Shown here: one piece after another, positions 45,701-58,465 of the stretch
Position numbering within the stretch: the stretch's first letter is position 1
Layout of the letters: each line of letters begins with the position of its first letter
From: Ilex aquifolium
Taxonomy: Eukaryota > Streptophyta > Magnoliopsida > Aquifoliales > Aquifoliaceae
Assembly: GCA_951799425.1 (NCBI GenBank)
Contig: OX637396.1
Coordinates: 38,184,701-38,248,700 of the forward strand
Direction of reading: 5' to 3'
DNA: 64,000 nucleotides
Notes under the pieces: model-generated
The model's input: the letters and a program-made list of their open reading frames with translations, nothing else
Database searches by the model: none
What the model was told of the DNA's origin: nothing
Position numbers and translations under genes: made by a program

Positions 45701-48700
45701 TGTCTAAACTACGCCACTTGACAAGGCTTATGTCAAAATTTGTAGAAGTTACAATGTACCATGTCCATGTGAGCATAATTAAGACGGGAAATGAATACAA
45801 TACGACATGGATACGTGAACATGAAATCTTTCAAAAAATGTAGGACACAAACACGTCAAGGAAAGGTATGAATGATTGTGCCTTATATATGAATTTATAG
45901 AATTTGTCGCTATAAATAGATTTAATTGTAGTATGATACAAAATAAGAATATCATTACTTTGTGATTATGAAGCAAGAATACTTTGTTGAGGTCGACATA
46001 TTCGTATCGAATACTGTATCAGATACAATACTCATTGGATACTCAAGGATATATATCAGATACACTTTCTACGTATCTGGTAATAATAAAATATTTGGGT
46101 ACTTTGTGAATATTTTTGTAACGGAACCAAACCAAACTAAACCTCATGTTCCAATCATTCGGGGTCAGCTGTATGATTCCTTCATTGCCATTCCTTTCAA
46201 TCATGCGCTATATGCTCATTTAAGTTAAATATTTTCATATTTTTTCTTATTATTTTGTTCAATTTTAATTTAGTTCTACCCTTACTTCTAGTACCATTAA
46301 GAGAAATTATCTCACTTTTTCGAACCGGTGCCTCTATCGGCCTCCGTTGAACATGACCAAACCATCTTAATCTATTCTCTCTTAATTTATCCTCAATTAG
46401 AACTACTACTACCATTTCTCTAATACGGTCATTTCGTATTCTATCATTTCTAGTTTTTCTACACATCCACCTTAACATTCTCATTTCCGCTACATTCATT
46501 TTGTCACTATATTGTTCCCTAGTTACTCAACATTCTGTCCCATACAACATTGTTGTCCTTATAGCTGTTCAGTAAAACTTACCTTTCAATTTTATTAGTA
46601 TCCTTCTATCACATAATATGCTAAAAGTTTTCCTCTACTTAAGCCAACCGGTGTTGATTCTATGAGTTACATTATCTCCAATCTTTCCATCATTTTAAAT
46701 GATTGATCATATATATCTAAATTGTTTACTGGTTGGTATTTCTTGATTTTCAATCTTAACTTTTTCACTATGTTTACTTTTTCTATTACTAAAATTGCAT
46801 TACATATATTCAGTCTTACTCCTACTTATTTTAAATTCTTTCGACTCGAGTGTCTATCTCCAAATTTTTAGCTTATTGTTAATCCCCCTTCAAGTTTCAT
46901 CTACTAATACAATATCATCTGCAAATAACATATACCGTAGGACATCATCTTGAATGTGCCTAGTGAGTTCATCCATAATTAGGATGAATAGGTATGGACT
47001 TAGGGCTGATCTTTGGTGTAATCCCACCGTGATTAGAAATTCTTTACTTTCTCCTACGAAAAACCTAATTGTAGTCATAGTCCCATTATACACGTCCTTT
47101 ATCACCTCAATATACCTATTTGTTACTCATTTTCTCTCAAGCACCATTTATATTATATTTCTAGGTACTTTATCATGCGCCTTTTCTAAATCTATAAATA
47201 CCATGTGGAGATTTTTTTTCTTTTCTCTATACTTTTCTATGAGTGTCAATAAATATATAGCCTCCATAATTAATCTATCCGGCATAAACCCAAACTGATT
47301 TTTTGACACTGTAGTCTCAACTCTTAGGCGACGTTCAATGACCCTTTCCCAGGTGATTTGCATTTAATAGTTTCTCAAAATAGTCTTTTCACTGATCATT
47401 TATTTCCTCATTTTTAACTAAAACCTTTGAGTTCACGCCCTTAATGCACTTAACTTGATTAAAGTATCTTGTTTTTCTTTCTCTAATTTTAGCTAGTTTG
47501 TAAATGTCTTTTTCTCGCTCTTTATTATCTAGTTTTTTGTACAACTTGACGTAGGTTTTTAACTTGGCGTCTCTAACTATCTTTTTAACCTCCTTATTAA
47601 CTAATTTATATCTTTGGAAGTTCTCGCTATTTCTATCATTTTGCCATCTCTTAAATGATTCTTCCTTTGTTTTAACTACATTTTGTACATCATCAGTCCA
47701 CCACCAAGTTTCTTTTCCCCTAAGCCCTCTACAAGAACCACTTTCGAAACTTTCCTAATGTCTTCCGTCATCTTACTTCACATAACGTTAGTTTTATACG
47801 ACTAATGTCTCCTTTTTAATTTAATCTTTAAACATCTCCTTTCAAATTCAACTACTATACAAAATATCAACAAAAATTCATACGACTTTGAAGACACAAG
47901 TCTTTTTATGTTTTATCTGCTATTACATGTTAAAAGAGTATAAAATTAATATATTTATTCTTTTAGCAACAAATATTTCTAAACAAACTAACTATATAAA
48001 TATTAGTTTTGATTCTTTTAATTAGTTACTTCACTTTGTGAATATGCTATAATGATAAGATATATACTTTTTTTGAAATTAAAGGAAAAGTGTCAATTTT
48101 GCTTATTATGTTAAAAATTACCAAAATATATAATTATTAAGTCGGTAGATAATAGTAAAAATATGAAATGTATTTTACTATTAGACGTATCCTAGCTGTA
48201 CCCATATCCTACTTTTTTGGATTTTGTCGAATCGTTGTATTCATATCGCATCGTATTCGTACCCATATCCATGTCTGTGTTTCATACCTTTGTGATAAGT
48301 AATTTTTTTGTGGTAGTCCTCTAATACGATTTTCGCCTAATGGATCATTGTAGTCAGTAATCCTCATTTTTTATAGACAAAATATAGCAAACATATGTAA
48401 TTAATAATGATGACTCTCATCCTTCAACTAGAAAGATGGAGAGAAAAAACATATTGAACAAACAGACTATCCCTTTTATTAGTAAATTTAACATACAACT
48501 TTAACACAAGAAGTCTTGAACATATTTCTTTCGTAGTGAGATAGTGTGGAAGGTATGAAGTGTGATATAGTCATTTAACCAATTTTCAAAGTTTGTACAC
48601 ATATATTTTGTGGCTATAGACATGATCTAAAGAAGCATAAGATATGTCACCAAAGTAGTGTCGAACACATATACAAATCAAACCAAGTCTTATGTCCCAA

Positions 48701-51700
48701 TCATTTAGAGTCGGCTATATGAGTCCGTTTTCGACATTCATTTCGGTCATGCGCTATACGCTCATTTAAGTTAAATATTTTCATATTTTTTCTTATTATT
48801 TTGTTCAATGTTAATTTAGGTCTATCCCTACTCCTAGTACCATTAAGAGAAATTATATCACTTTTTCTAACCAGTGCCTCTATCAGTCATGTTGAATGTG
48901 ACCAAACAATCTTAATCTATTCTCTCTCAACTTGTCCTCAATTGAATCTACTCCTACCATTTCTCTAATACGGTCATTTCGTATTCCGTTTCTAGTTTTT
49001 TCACACATTCACCTTAATATTCTCATTTTCGCTACACTCATTTTGTCACTGTGTTGTTTCCTAGTTGCCCAACGTTCCGTCTCATACAACATTGTTGTCC
49101 TTATAACTGTTCGATAAAACTTGACTTTTAATTTTATTGGTATCTTTCTGTCACATAATATGTCAAAGGTTTTCCTCCACTTAAGCCAACCGGCGTTGAT
49201 TCTATGAGTTACATTGTCTCCAATCTCTCCATCATTTTTAATAATCGATCCTAGATATATAAATCGTTTACTCATTGGTATTTCTTGATTTTCAATTTTA
49301 ACTTTTTCACTATGTCTACTTCTTCTATTACTAAAATTGCATTGCATGTATTTAGTTTCGGATACATATCTGAAGTAAAATATATTTATTTCACCTTTTA
49401 ATTATGGGCATGGCTAAGAAAGTATCGAATGCGTGTCCGAGATTATCCAATAAGTGTTGGTGTTGTGCCACGTCACCTCTTTGGGAAAGTTCGTGCTTCT
49501 TAGGTAGTATAAAACAAAGAGATGCCAAAATAGTGTTGAGAAGAATAATTTTGTAGCTCTTGAAGTTCTGTAGGATTCCTTCTTAATGTTTCGATTTCTG
49601 ACAATCAAGAATTACCATATTAAAGTGCTGAAGGCGATGCACCAACATTAATTCTCTCAACCTAGTATTTGGTTCTAACAAACTTTCAAGATGAGTTGAA
49701 TTGTCCCATTTAGACATGTTGCGTTGCATACTAAGAGGACTTAGAGAATGAAAGGACATTGACTGCCACATTGCCTCATAAGTCATAAGTTAATGAGAGG
49801 AATTATTATATAGATCTCCCATATATCTTTCGCTTTCAACCCAATCAATAAAAGCCGTTAGCTTAGTTAGGATATTATGTACAAAATTTGTGTCAATTTT
49901 AGATAATTCAAACAAAATGGGGTCTATTTTGTAAAAATGCATTTTTTTGAGTTTGATCACTAGATAGAGAGTAGTACTATCTAGTTACAAGAGTTCAATC
50001 TAAAAGCATAACCTACACGAAAGTCTTAAGTTAATTTAATAAACTGACACCCTAAATGAAAATAATGAACCTTCAAATCCCTATTTGAACGAATTTGGAT
50101 TTATAAGTTTGAATATTTCCTAAAAACATTGCATTGAATTTACTCCTCCAATCTCGACGATTGAAGGAGTTAAATGTAGCATGGTACTATTGCATGAGAA
50201 TTCAATCGGTAGTTGATAATGGAAATAATTGCTCCATGCTTCATGAACAACTGAGTGTTCATTCCTACATCTAATGACATATTTAGTCGCAAAAGAATTA
50301 ATCTTTAGGCAATTACTGGATTTCTTTCTCAAAGTAGTGAAAGTGAAGATCATTGGTGATACAATCTATATTTCTACAACTGAAAATTAGTTTCATCACC
50401 AAAAGTAAAGGAATTCTCTGCCAAGAAAACCGCCAATAAAAGTATCCACTTGTCGCATTTGAAAGTTGATAGTCGGTGTCTATTTTTTTTGGGCAAAAAT
50501 GACAATATTTTCCAACAAAACTAGGTTAATCACAAGAAATGTGCTAGACTATCAAAACTGTTTTGTCGCTAAAAGAATTACAAATTGACTTTTTAAGCAG
50601 TGCTTTTAACTGGTCATTCTGGATATTAGGTTTCTCACCTGACTTGATAAGTTTGTCATTGAGGGGCATTTATTATTTATATATCTCAATCTCTAGTGAA
50701 GACCAGCTAGCAGCTTGATGCAATACAGACGACAAGAATTTTTGGTATTTTATTTAAACGTGGTCAATGTCGTTCAATTAGGAAATTCTAAAAGATTTTA
50801 TTTTATTTCCTAATTTTAGTAAAAAATATTTTATGTTATTTTCTAATTCAATTAAGATTTTATTTTATTTAGTTTCCTAATTTATTTGGGATTCTAGTTT
50901 TCTAGTTGCTTTAGAGTTTCTACTACTATTTAAAGTCTTGTAAGTCTTAGGGTAAAACAACTTTTGATTATTGAATACAATTGAGAGAGTTGTTTATTTT
51001 CTTCCCAATTCTTAGGAATCAACAAACTTATTGAAGTCTTTTGGACCGGTATTCTTTGAGAATTAACAGACTTAAAGTTTGAATCTAAACTGGTATTTGT
51101 TCTCAAATCAACGGTTTATTTTCATTATCCCTTTTTAGTCCATATACCTTTCTTTTTACTCACTTCCCAGCATTAGTGACCTATTGGCCTGGTCCCTTTG
51201 CCAGGTTGATGTCCAGGCCGATTTTAAAAACTATGGGCGGAAGGAGATCAGGGCCACTACTTGTGATTCGGCGAGCATGCTTGACTCCTTAAGTTGATGT
51301 GGAAGAATGTTATCTAATGACGGCAAATGACAGTGTTAACATCAAAACCCATATTAGAGACATTGTTTCCATTGATAATATAAAGGATAGATAATGGAGG
51401 TTCATGAAGATAAAGTTATTGTTGAAGTAATGCCGTTATATGAGAACTTGGATGTTTGGAGCTTGACAGAATACCAACACGAGCAAGACATAGAGTTAAA
51501 AGACGTGGAGGGAGATTGTAGTGATATTGGCGGGACTATTGACACGAATAATGGTGGGAAAGAAGCTTTCATCAATTTTTCATTAGGTCCTTCTAATACC
51601 AAGGCTCTTGGATCAAGTATGGGAGTTCTGTCTTCTAAGCCAAGGTGAATTCAAGCTCATATAGTTTTCCAACTGCATATGGTTACAGTTTTCACTCTTT

Positions 51701-54700
51701 CTATGGTGATCCATTTTGGTTTGAATTTTCACAAAAATATGTGACTAAGAAAGCTTTAAGTCATCTTATTTTCAACCCCTTGGAGATGGATGATAATGGG
51801 AGTAAAAAGTTGTGGTCATGGTCAAGACAAAAATACATGCGGATTGGTTCTATAAATCGTCTGCAAGCCATTAATAGTCAAACTTTCGGCATATCTAAAG
51901 GGTTCAAATTTTAGGGTGGTCAAAAGTATTTGCAAGTTCAAACAAATATCAATGGAACGGTCGAAAGCCTAAATTTAAGCGAAGATTCAAATTTCGAAAG
52001 GAATTCGAGGACAAAGTCTTTCCTACTGGAGGAGAATGATGAAGTACAAATGGCAAGATTTTTTTTTTTATTTGAACGTGATCAATGTCGTTCAATTAGG
52101 GAATTCTAGAAGATTTTATTTTATTTCCTAATTTTAGTAGAAAATTATTTTATGTTATTTTCCAATTCAATTAAGATTTTAATTTATTTGGTTTCTTAAT
52201 TTATTTGGGATTCTAGTTTTCTAGTTGCTTAGGATTTCTACTACTATTTAAAGTCTTAGGGAAAAACAACTTTTGATTATTGAATACAACTGAGAGAGTT
52301 GTCTCTTTTTTACTTAATTCTTCTGGTATTCTTAGAAATCAACAGAGTTATTGAAGCTTTTAAGACTGATATTTTTTATGAATCAATAGACCTAGAGTAG
52401 GAATCTAAACCGGTATTTGTGCGCAAATCAACGATTTATTTTCTTTATCCCTTTTCGTTCTTTATACCCTTATTTTTACCCGCTAGCATCACAGCAAGGT
52501 AAGAAATATTCCTCCAAGAATTATTTTCTTGTGAGTTAGCACATTTTGGTTGTGTCCCTTTATATAAGATACAGGAGTGAGACACGCTAAGAGCAAGGAT
52601 CAAAATATCGTTTCTGCGCATTGTTTCGGTCACCTAAAATTGGAAACGTTTTGAAAATGTTTCGAAAATATAATGAAACTGAATAAAAATTTAGGGATTT
52701 ATTTTCAAAACATCTCAAAGTATTGGTCTAAATATAGTTAAAGATCTTGAAATACCTCGAAACATTCCTAAACATTGGTAAAACATATTGAAACATCTGG
52801 AAAAAAATTCAACACTCCGAAATACCTCGAAATATTGGAATTTCGATTCAATTAATGATTCGTTTCGGTCTCCGTAGAAACGGAAATATTTCGGACATTT
52901 CGACACGATATTTTGATCCTTAACTGAGAGCTAAACAAATTCTAGCAACCAATTCCGTACAACATGCTTGTGCGTTCATGATCTTTTGGTTGTGCTCATG
53001 CACGACATCTTGGTCCAATAGATTCTTTACCGTGTTTTCTTTGTTTATCATTTTTCTAGGTTGCACCTCATGTTCCTCTTGACTTGATCTATTACTTGCA
53101 CATGTTGTCGTATGCTTCTTCAATATCGATCAGAGAATTGCCCCACCACTCTTCTATCATCCTTTCTCCCTGTTGGCACTTAGTGTTACTTTGCCTTGGT
53201 GCTGATGAATATTTTTCATCTAGTCTTGCTTCGTTTATTGTGATTTCGAAGCTTATAATTTTTGAGGCATATGTACCTCTTCTCTGTATTTGTGTTACCT
53301 TTTACTTCTAGATGCTGTGCCACGCTTAATGACAAGTATGGGCTATTCGTTATCTCTAGGCATTGTTCTAGTACGCAAGAATCAAAATTTCGTTTCGGTG
53401 CATTGTTTCGATCACCTAAAAAATGGAAATGTTTTGATCCGTTTCGAAAACATAATGAAAAAAAAAAATTCAAGAATTATTTTTCAAAACATTGGTAGAA
53501 ATATACCAAAATATCTTGAAATACCTTGAAACATTCCAAAATAATTGTGCAAATACATTGAAATATAACAAAACATTTCGAAACATTATGGAATACCTCG
53601 AAATATTAGAATTTCGATTCCATCACTGATTTGTTTCGGTCTCCTTGAAAACAGAAACGTTTCGGATGTTTCGAAACGATATTTTGATCCTTGGTCGTAT
53701 GGCATTTGAGTGCAAACTCTATGCAGGTGTGTGAGTGGGTGCGTATGTGTGAGGGTGCACATTTATTGTTTCTTTGATAGGATGAAGGTTTACATTTAAG
53801 GACAAACACTCTGCCATGAGAACAAAGGAAGCCGCACCATCTCCTTGCAGCTTTGCCTGCCACCCTTCGATGGTATAGTAGAATAAATCGCAAAGCCGCC
53901 TTTGGCCCTCCGCTTAGTAAACCCCTCTTCGAGCCTCTACTGAATTTTGATCGCTCTGGTCCTTAGTAGCGTTGACAAAGTCAACCTTTGGATGTTGTTG
54001 TGACCCTTTGGTTAGGGATGTTGGCTTGCCCTTTACTAGTAGGGGTCTACCAGAACTCGTGCTTTTATTCGACCAATCTCTTTCATAGCTGCGTTTGCTT
54101 TAGGTATTGTTAGTCAAATGTGTTGCGAATGGCTACGTGCACATGGATGTGTATGTTGGGATGCATGAGTTGTATTGTGTGTTTGCATCGGTGTAATTGT
54201 GTGCATGCAAGTGGGCTCATGCGGGTGTATGTCTCTGTGTGCATGCGCACCAGTTTGGATCTGTTTGGATTGTGAAAAAGTCTGCCTGAAATTTTTATTT
54301 AATGTGTATTATTGATTAAGCTGATAAATCTTTCCTTTATAGTCGATCCCAGATCCCTTGTGATTTTGCCGACTTCTTAACATCCCGCACCTTTGATATC
54401 CAGTGACCTTGTATTTCCAAATCCTTACAACTTATCCAAAACCAGTAGTCCATGTCCTATGTTGTGGTCTAGCATTTATCTAGGAGGTTTAAGGGCATAG
54501 ACAGCCCCGTCAAGTATCCTTTTGACGAATGCATCACAAGAACTTCTCTCCAGTTGAAGACTTTTGATGTTTCCTCCTAAAAGACCTCTAACATGATATT
54601 TGTACGTGTTTTTGTTCACCTTGTTTTTTTTCAGTCTTCTTTCTTGAGTTACTTGGAAGAAAGAAACATGAATGTAACAATTGTGAAGTGCGGAAAATGG

Positions 54701-56864
54701 AAATCGGATAGTTAGTGACATGAAAATTAAAGCTTCCACTTCTATAGTATACCTTGTTTTGGACTGAAGCAATATTTAGGTTGATAAAGCCCAGCCCAAA
54801 AAAAAAAAAGCAAAGAGAGAAATTGGCTTTCATCTTCCATCTTGTATGCCCAATTTGGAGATTGTTAATAGGCGCATGTTACATTAAATACAGATTATAA
54901 ATTTTTGACTAGTCTATAATTGTCAATTCTTAATTTCTTATGGCTATTGTGAGATATCAGCAATGCAGTTTAATGTAAGGAGGTAATGATCTCTTGTTAG
55001 TAAATGGTTTATATATTTTAGATATGTGTGAATTCATACCCAACAAGGCAGTGATTGTGGCATCTGTTATTAGGAAATTGTGTTAGGAAATTATTTGTCA
55101 TATGAAGTGATAAATCATTTAGAAGAGCATATATATATAGTAATTAATGGCTTTTATTTTACACGAGTATAATGTATACCTCATCCAAGTATCCTAAATT
55201 TCCAGATAGAGGTGGCTAGAAAATATAGATATTCCCACTTTTAGTATCAAATATGAGGACAAGACTGATATGGCAGTTTCTTTGCTCTAACATCTATTAC
55301 ATATAAAGAAATTCTTGTACACTGATGTAGTTTTGCAGTATTAGTAGTAACGTTTTCGAGACACATGCCTCTGCCATGGCCAAAAATAAGAGATCTGCCG
55401 CTGCCAAAGCCAATTGATTTTGGAGAAAGTTGTTGGGTCAGAATTGGTTACCAAAGGTGTAGTTGGCGTCTAGGATTTTCACTCTACGCAAAATATTTGT
55501 GCCTGGTTAAAAGGCAAAAATCAGATAATTTTCTTTGGTGCAACATGATATCTCTTGTTTTTCCCCGTTGAAAAGTGTCGCTGTTTTAATTTGCAATGGA
55601 GAGGTATCATAGACCTTTCTGGACTAAATGCAGATTCTCATTCTTCCAACTCCTGTGGTTATCAAGGTTTTTTGTTGCATTCCTACTTGTTTACAGTTAA
55701 AATTGTGATGTGCATACTCCGGTTGCCGAGATTAAAATCCTTTGCATCTGGGATAAAACTACCTACCAATGAGTGATACAGATTGTCATTATTGCAAATT
55801 TATCTATGGAGCACAATTAGTGATGACTGCATTTCTAGAGACTAGAGCTCTGTTCTGTAAATTCAGATAAAGTATTGGGAGTATATCTTTTTTCAAGTAT
55901 ATCTTATGTACTCAACATGCATATTTGTCTTAACTTTTTTTTTTTTAAAAAAATTTCCCTGTAATTAGATTGCATCGAGGGGTAAGGTACATAAGTCCCC
56001 CCTAGCCAGGTGTGATTCATTTTAAAAATCAATACAATTCTCTCATACCGTCGAGGTTCTATAAAAAAAATTCTTTTTTCCAAGTCTAGACTTTCAGAAG
56101 AGGCACTTGATTTTGGAATATTTTTTTATAGTAGATACCATAGTTTGAATGTGTACACACAGTGCTTTTCACAATTTTGAAAAGTACGGTGCATTTTAGA
56201 GAATACCATATGCTGTTCATGAATAATAATCCCTGGTTTTCTGTAAATTATGTTGATCATTTTTATTAGAAGCTTGGACAGTGACAGTCTGAAAGATCAA
56301 TTGTTTTTCATTCCTAATTTATCACCCACAGGACAATGCTGGACTTTATACAACTCTTGATTGCAGGTAAAATGGAGGCAAAATTTGGAGGAAAAAGAGC
56401 AGGCCTTAGCGCTACTTTCAGAGGAAAAGAGATTAAAGGCGGTAGCAGAAGCCAATTTAAAAAGAAATCTTGAGTCCTTGAACCAAAAATTGGAGATGGA
56501 TTCTAACCGTCTAAAGGATGATATACAGAGACTTGAGAATGAATTATCCCGTCTCCGAATCTGCGACCATTCATCTAGTAGCTCATCCCAAGGAATGTTG
56601 GATAGTGGTGACAACTGGAACAGCATGGTAATTCCTCCTGGATCATCTAGTTCACATGATTTTTCTGAAGAACCTATACGTGACAGGCTATGCGTAATCT
56701 GCTGGAAGAATGAAGCTTCTATTCTTTTCCTGCCATGTGCTCATCAAGTTCTGTGTGCAAATTGCAACGAGGATCACAGCAAGACTGTGCCTGTGGGAGG
56801 TAGATGTCCATGTTGCTATGGTCAGATTGAACAGAAAATAAGAGTTTATGCTGCAAGCTCATAG
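42686..56864 (+). CDS. MIP1-like copy B: RING E3 ubiquitin ligase, with an 11.8-kb intron
   Basis: A probable E3 ligase that transfers ubiquitin from an E2 through its RING. Exon 42686-44563 joins 56367-56864 in phase 0 (gctaag/gtgagt; ttgcag/gtaaaa), giving EEAK-VKWRQNLEEKE and 791 residues. In order: basic N-terminus, family N-terminal domain (GWEGYTEDQLEKLL, ADGVAKRAIL, NIMTNIV), three 45-residue repeats (about 232-366), an acidic segment, a long coiled coil (about 455-690), and a C3HC4 RING at 735-776 (CVIC, LPCAHQVLCANC, CPCC) ending IRVYAASS, as in MIP1. The start is uncertain. The position homologous to the copy A start is AAG here, so the upstream in-frame ATG 42686 is used, adding a hydrophobic leader (LLQFLISPFLF) that may not be real. 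The copy A region may supply its promoter. No stop or frameshift occurs in the body. Confidence 0.8.
43379..43783 (+). repeat. 135-bp coding repeat, three units in copy B
   Basis: Units start at 43379, 43514 and 43649, all of the GEKNA(K/Q)SEK type. The second is the most diverged (VDESSG, GLDSSDGE). The V-type unit seen in copy A is missing, so the alternation arose in A after duplication, or was lost in B. Confidence 0.95.
46130..47770 (-). mobile_element. 5'-truncated RTE-type LINE fragment (reverse transcriptase)
   Basis: Minus-strand pieces are typical of plant RTE elements: GKETWWWTDDVQ and the KIRERKTR region near 47460-47710, RT motifs NQFGFMPDRLIMEAI (47240-47320), LFADDIVLVDE (46890-46930, with the catalytic ADD), and the 3' segment RMLRWMCRKTR, RLRWFGHVQRRP (46320-46490). 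Several stops and frame changes separate them, and the endonuclease is missing. The 3' end (aatcattcggggtcagctg on the plus strand) matches the second copy. Confidence 0.85.
48690..49350 (-). mobile_element. Second RTE-type LINE 3' fragment
   Basis: It shares the last 0.65 kb of the element above: RFIYLGSIIKNDGEI, THRINAGWLKWRK, KFYRTVIRTTMLY, then SVAKMRILR, and the same non-coding tail (gcgctatacgctcatttaag). It is a separate 5'-truncated insertion in the same orientation. Confidence 0.85.
50730..52488 (+). mobile_element. Small LTR element with about 440-bp LTRs and a 0.9-kb interior
   Basis: Direct repeats 50730-51172 and 52051-52488 are about 85-90% alike by eye. Both contain gtcgttcaattagg, tttctactactatttaaagtctt and attgaatacaa.tgagagagttgt. 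Both end near agca. A purine-rich ggaggagaa lies just before the second LTR. The interior has no gag or pol motifs, so this is a non-autonomous element mobilised by others. No target duplication was identified. Confidence 0.75.
51394..51648 (+). CDS. 84-residue ORF inside the small LTR element, unknown
   Basis: An ATG-started acidic ORF (MEVHEDKVIVEVMPLYENLD) with SLGPSNTKAL near the end. A second open stretch (51645-51914) follows in another frame. No gag-like zinc knuckle or known domain is visible. It could be a captured gene piece or a decayed gag. Confidence 0.3.
   Translation: MEVHEDKVIVEVMPLYENLDVWSLTEYQHEQDIELKDVEGDCSDIGGTIDTNNGGKEAFINFSLGPSNTKALGSSMGVLSSKPR
52595..52921. mobile_element. 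MITE 1 of a gaaacg-rich family, 16-bp perfect TIR
   Basis: Begins aaggatcaaaatatcg (52595-52610) and ends with its exact reverse complement (52906-52921). The interior consists of degenerate gaaacattt/tttcggtc words. About 327 bp, no ORF. Confidence 0.75.
53376..53692. mobile_element. MITE 2 of the same family
   Basis: The left end aagaatcaaaatttcg and right end cgatattttgatcctt match the 52595 element with two changes. The interior order is the same (cattgtttcg.tcacctaaa; ttcggtctcc). Confidence 0.7.
53693..56366. other. Right part of the giant intron, no gene recognised
   Basis: 53700-54480 is less AT-rich (ccgcctttggccctccgctt, gt/gc-rich words near 54130-54250) and may be an old element of unknown class. 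The rest is ordinary AT-rich sequence leading to the RING exon acceptor at 56366. Confidence 0.35.
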
Positions 56865-56890
56865 ATGCAATTTGAAGTTTCTATTAACAA

Positions 56891-58465
56891 GTAAGTCCAA
56901 AAATATCCACTTTTATTGTCTTTCTGTACATTGAAGAACATTATGCCTGTGTGTATTTTTATCAGTGGATATGGATTTAACACTTTGTTCTATAGGTATG
57001 CTTTCTATATTTGGTAAACATAGATGACAATTAGTAGTTGTGCAAGGATCAAAACTTTGTTTCAGTGCATAGTTTCAGGCAGCCTGGAAACGGAAATGTT
57101 TCGGAAACATTTCTGAAACGGGATGGAAACAAAGAAAAATGTATTTCCGAAACATTGATCGAATCATACCGAAACATATCGAAACACTTCGAAATATAGG
57201 ATTTTTGATATTCAATTACTGATTCTTTTCGGTTTCCATGGAAACGGATACATTTTGGACGTTTTAGCGTTTCAACATGAAATTTAGTTCCTTGGTTACG
57301 AGCAGCTGCTACTGAAATTACATTAGCAAGGATAAGTTCTAAAAAAGTGCACCTGGTGCATCATCTTTAGCTTTCTGTACATTTCTTCCCTGCCTTAGGG
57401 TGATACATAGTATAAGGTTGCCAGGCTGTTTCGTTTTGTTTCTAAATTAGATTGTAAACTTGTTTTCTCGTTATGTAAAACACTTGGTAAGTTCACTTGG
57501 ATTGAAGTTGCCTATGGGCTATGTTTTAACATATATATGGCATTGAAATTTTCTTCACATGTGGTTGGACTTAGGTTTGGAAATATTTTTTTTGGGAGCC
57601 TTAAAATGCTTCGGGGCTTTAAAAATTTGGAAAGCCTCAATGTTATAATAATAACGTATTAGCGTAGTGTGAGTATGATTCATGAAGACCTGCAGTGTTC
57701 ACGGTTTCAAAGTTAGTAAGACACTTTTGTAGAAAAAACCCATTTTTTTCTGTTATACCAGGAAAGAAGCCACAATAATCCTTGTGACCTTAATATTATA
57801 CCAAACCCAGTTGGAAAGGTTTTATATCTCTGAATAACCTAGTACGGGCTACAATGGCACAGTGTAAAGCATTTTGTGGGATATGTTTGATCTCTTTAGA
57901 AGTAAGACATCACCACTGAAATACTAGTTGTGGTACACTGTAAGTCGGCAGTTTATCAATCTATGCTTGGAGGAGCATGTAGCATACATTTTATTGTCAT
58001 TGTGTTGTAGAAGTTGATTGTACCACAACTCTTATGTTTCAACAATAGGTTAGGGGAGCATAGCAACCACAACATTGCCTGGAAACTACTTTTGTTTGTG
58101 TGGTGATTTTCTGGCGGCAGCAGCCAAAGTTGCAATGCAGTTTGGGATACGTATTAGCAAAAAATAAAGGTTAACATGTAAAAACCCAAATGCTGAAAGA
58201 ACTTCAGCCTAAACCACTTCCTGTTGCTTATTATCCGCCCATCAGCCAGCTAGCATTTAATTAGAATAAAATTCTTGTACCATTGTTTTTTATCATTATG
58301 GAATGAAAATAAAGCAGGAGGTTATTGAAAAGGGAAAATGTGAATTGGTTTCAGAATTGTTTTTCCTCTCTGTGTTTCGCATCAGTCATGTATTATGGCG
58401 GTAATGAATTTTCCATTAACATAATTGTCAAACTGTTTTTTTCTTTTTTCCAAAATTTGTTGCAG
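56891..58465 (+). other. Possible 3'-UTR intron of copy B, containing MITE 3
   Basis: Twenty-six bases after the stop there is a strong donor (taacaa/gtaagt). At 58461-58465 a ttgttgcag acceptor is preceded by a pyrimidine-rich tract, consistent with an intron of about 1.57 kb in the 3' UTR. No coding sequence is seen inside. This is an inference from splice signals only. Confidence 0.35.
57044..57293. mobile_element. MITE 3 of the gaaacg-rich family, more diverged
   Basis: Begins aaggatcaaaactttgtttc and ends in tagttcctt. The interior has ggaaacggaaatgtttcgg and tttcggtttccatggaaacgg, as in the two intronic copies. Confidence 0.6.

Larger units (their letters stand above)
44564..56366 (+). 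other. Giant intron of copy B, 11.8 kb, filled with mobile elements
   Basis: No host exon was recognised between the coiled-coil exon and the RING exon. It holds two RTE LINE fragments, a small LTR element, two MITEs of one family, a short tandem duplication (catgaatatatta.. at 45265-45360), and unclassified open stretches on the minus strand at 49583-49786 and 50120-50353. Text rich in tacgtatc/gatacg words at 45780-46080 and 48180-48300 may be the split halves of another TIR element around the first RTE. Confidence 0.6.
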
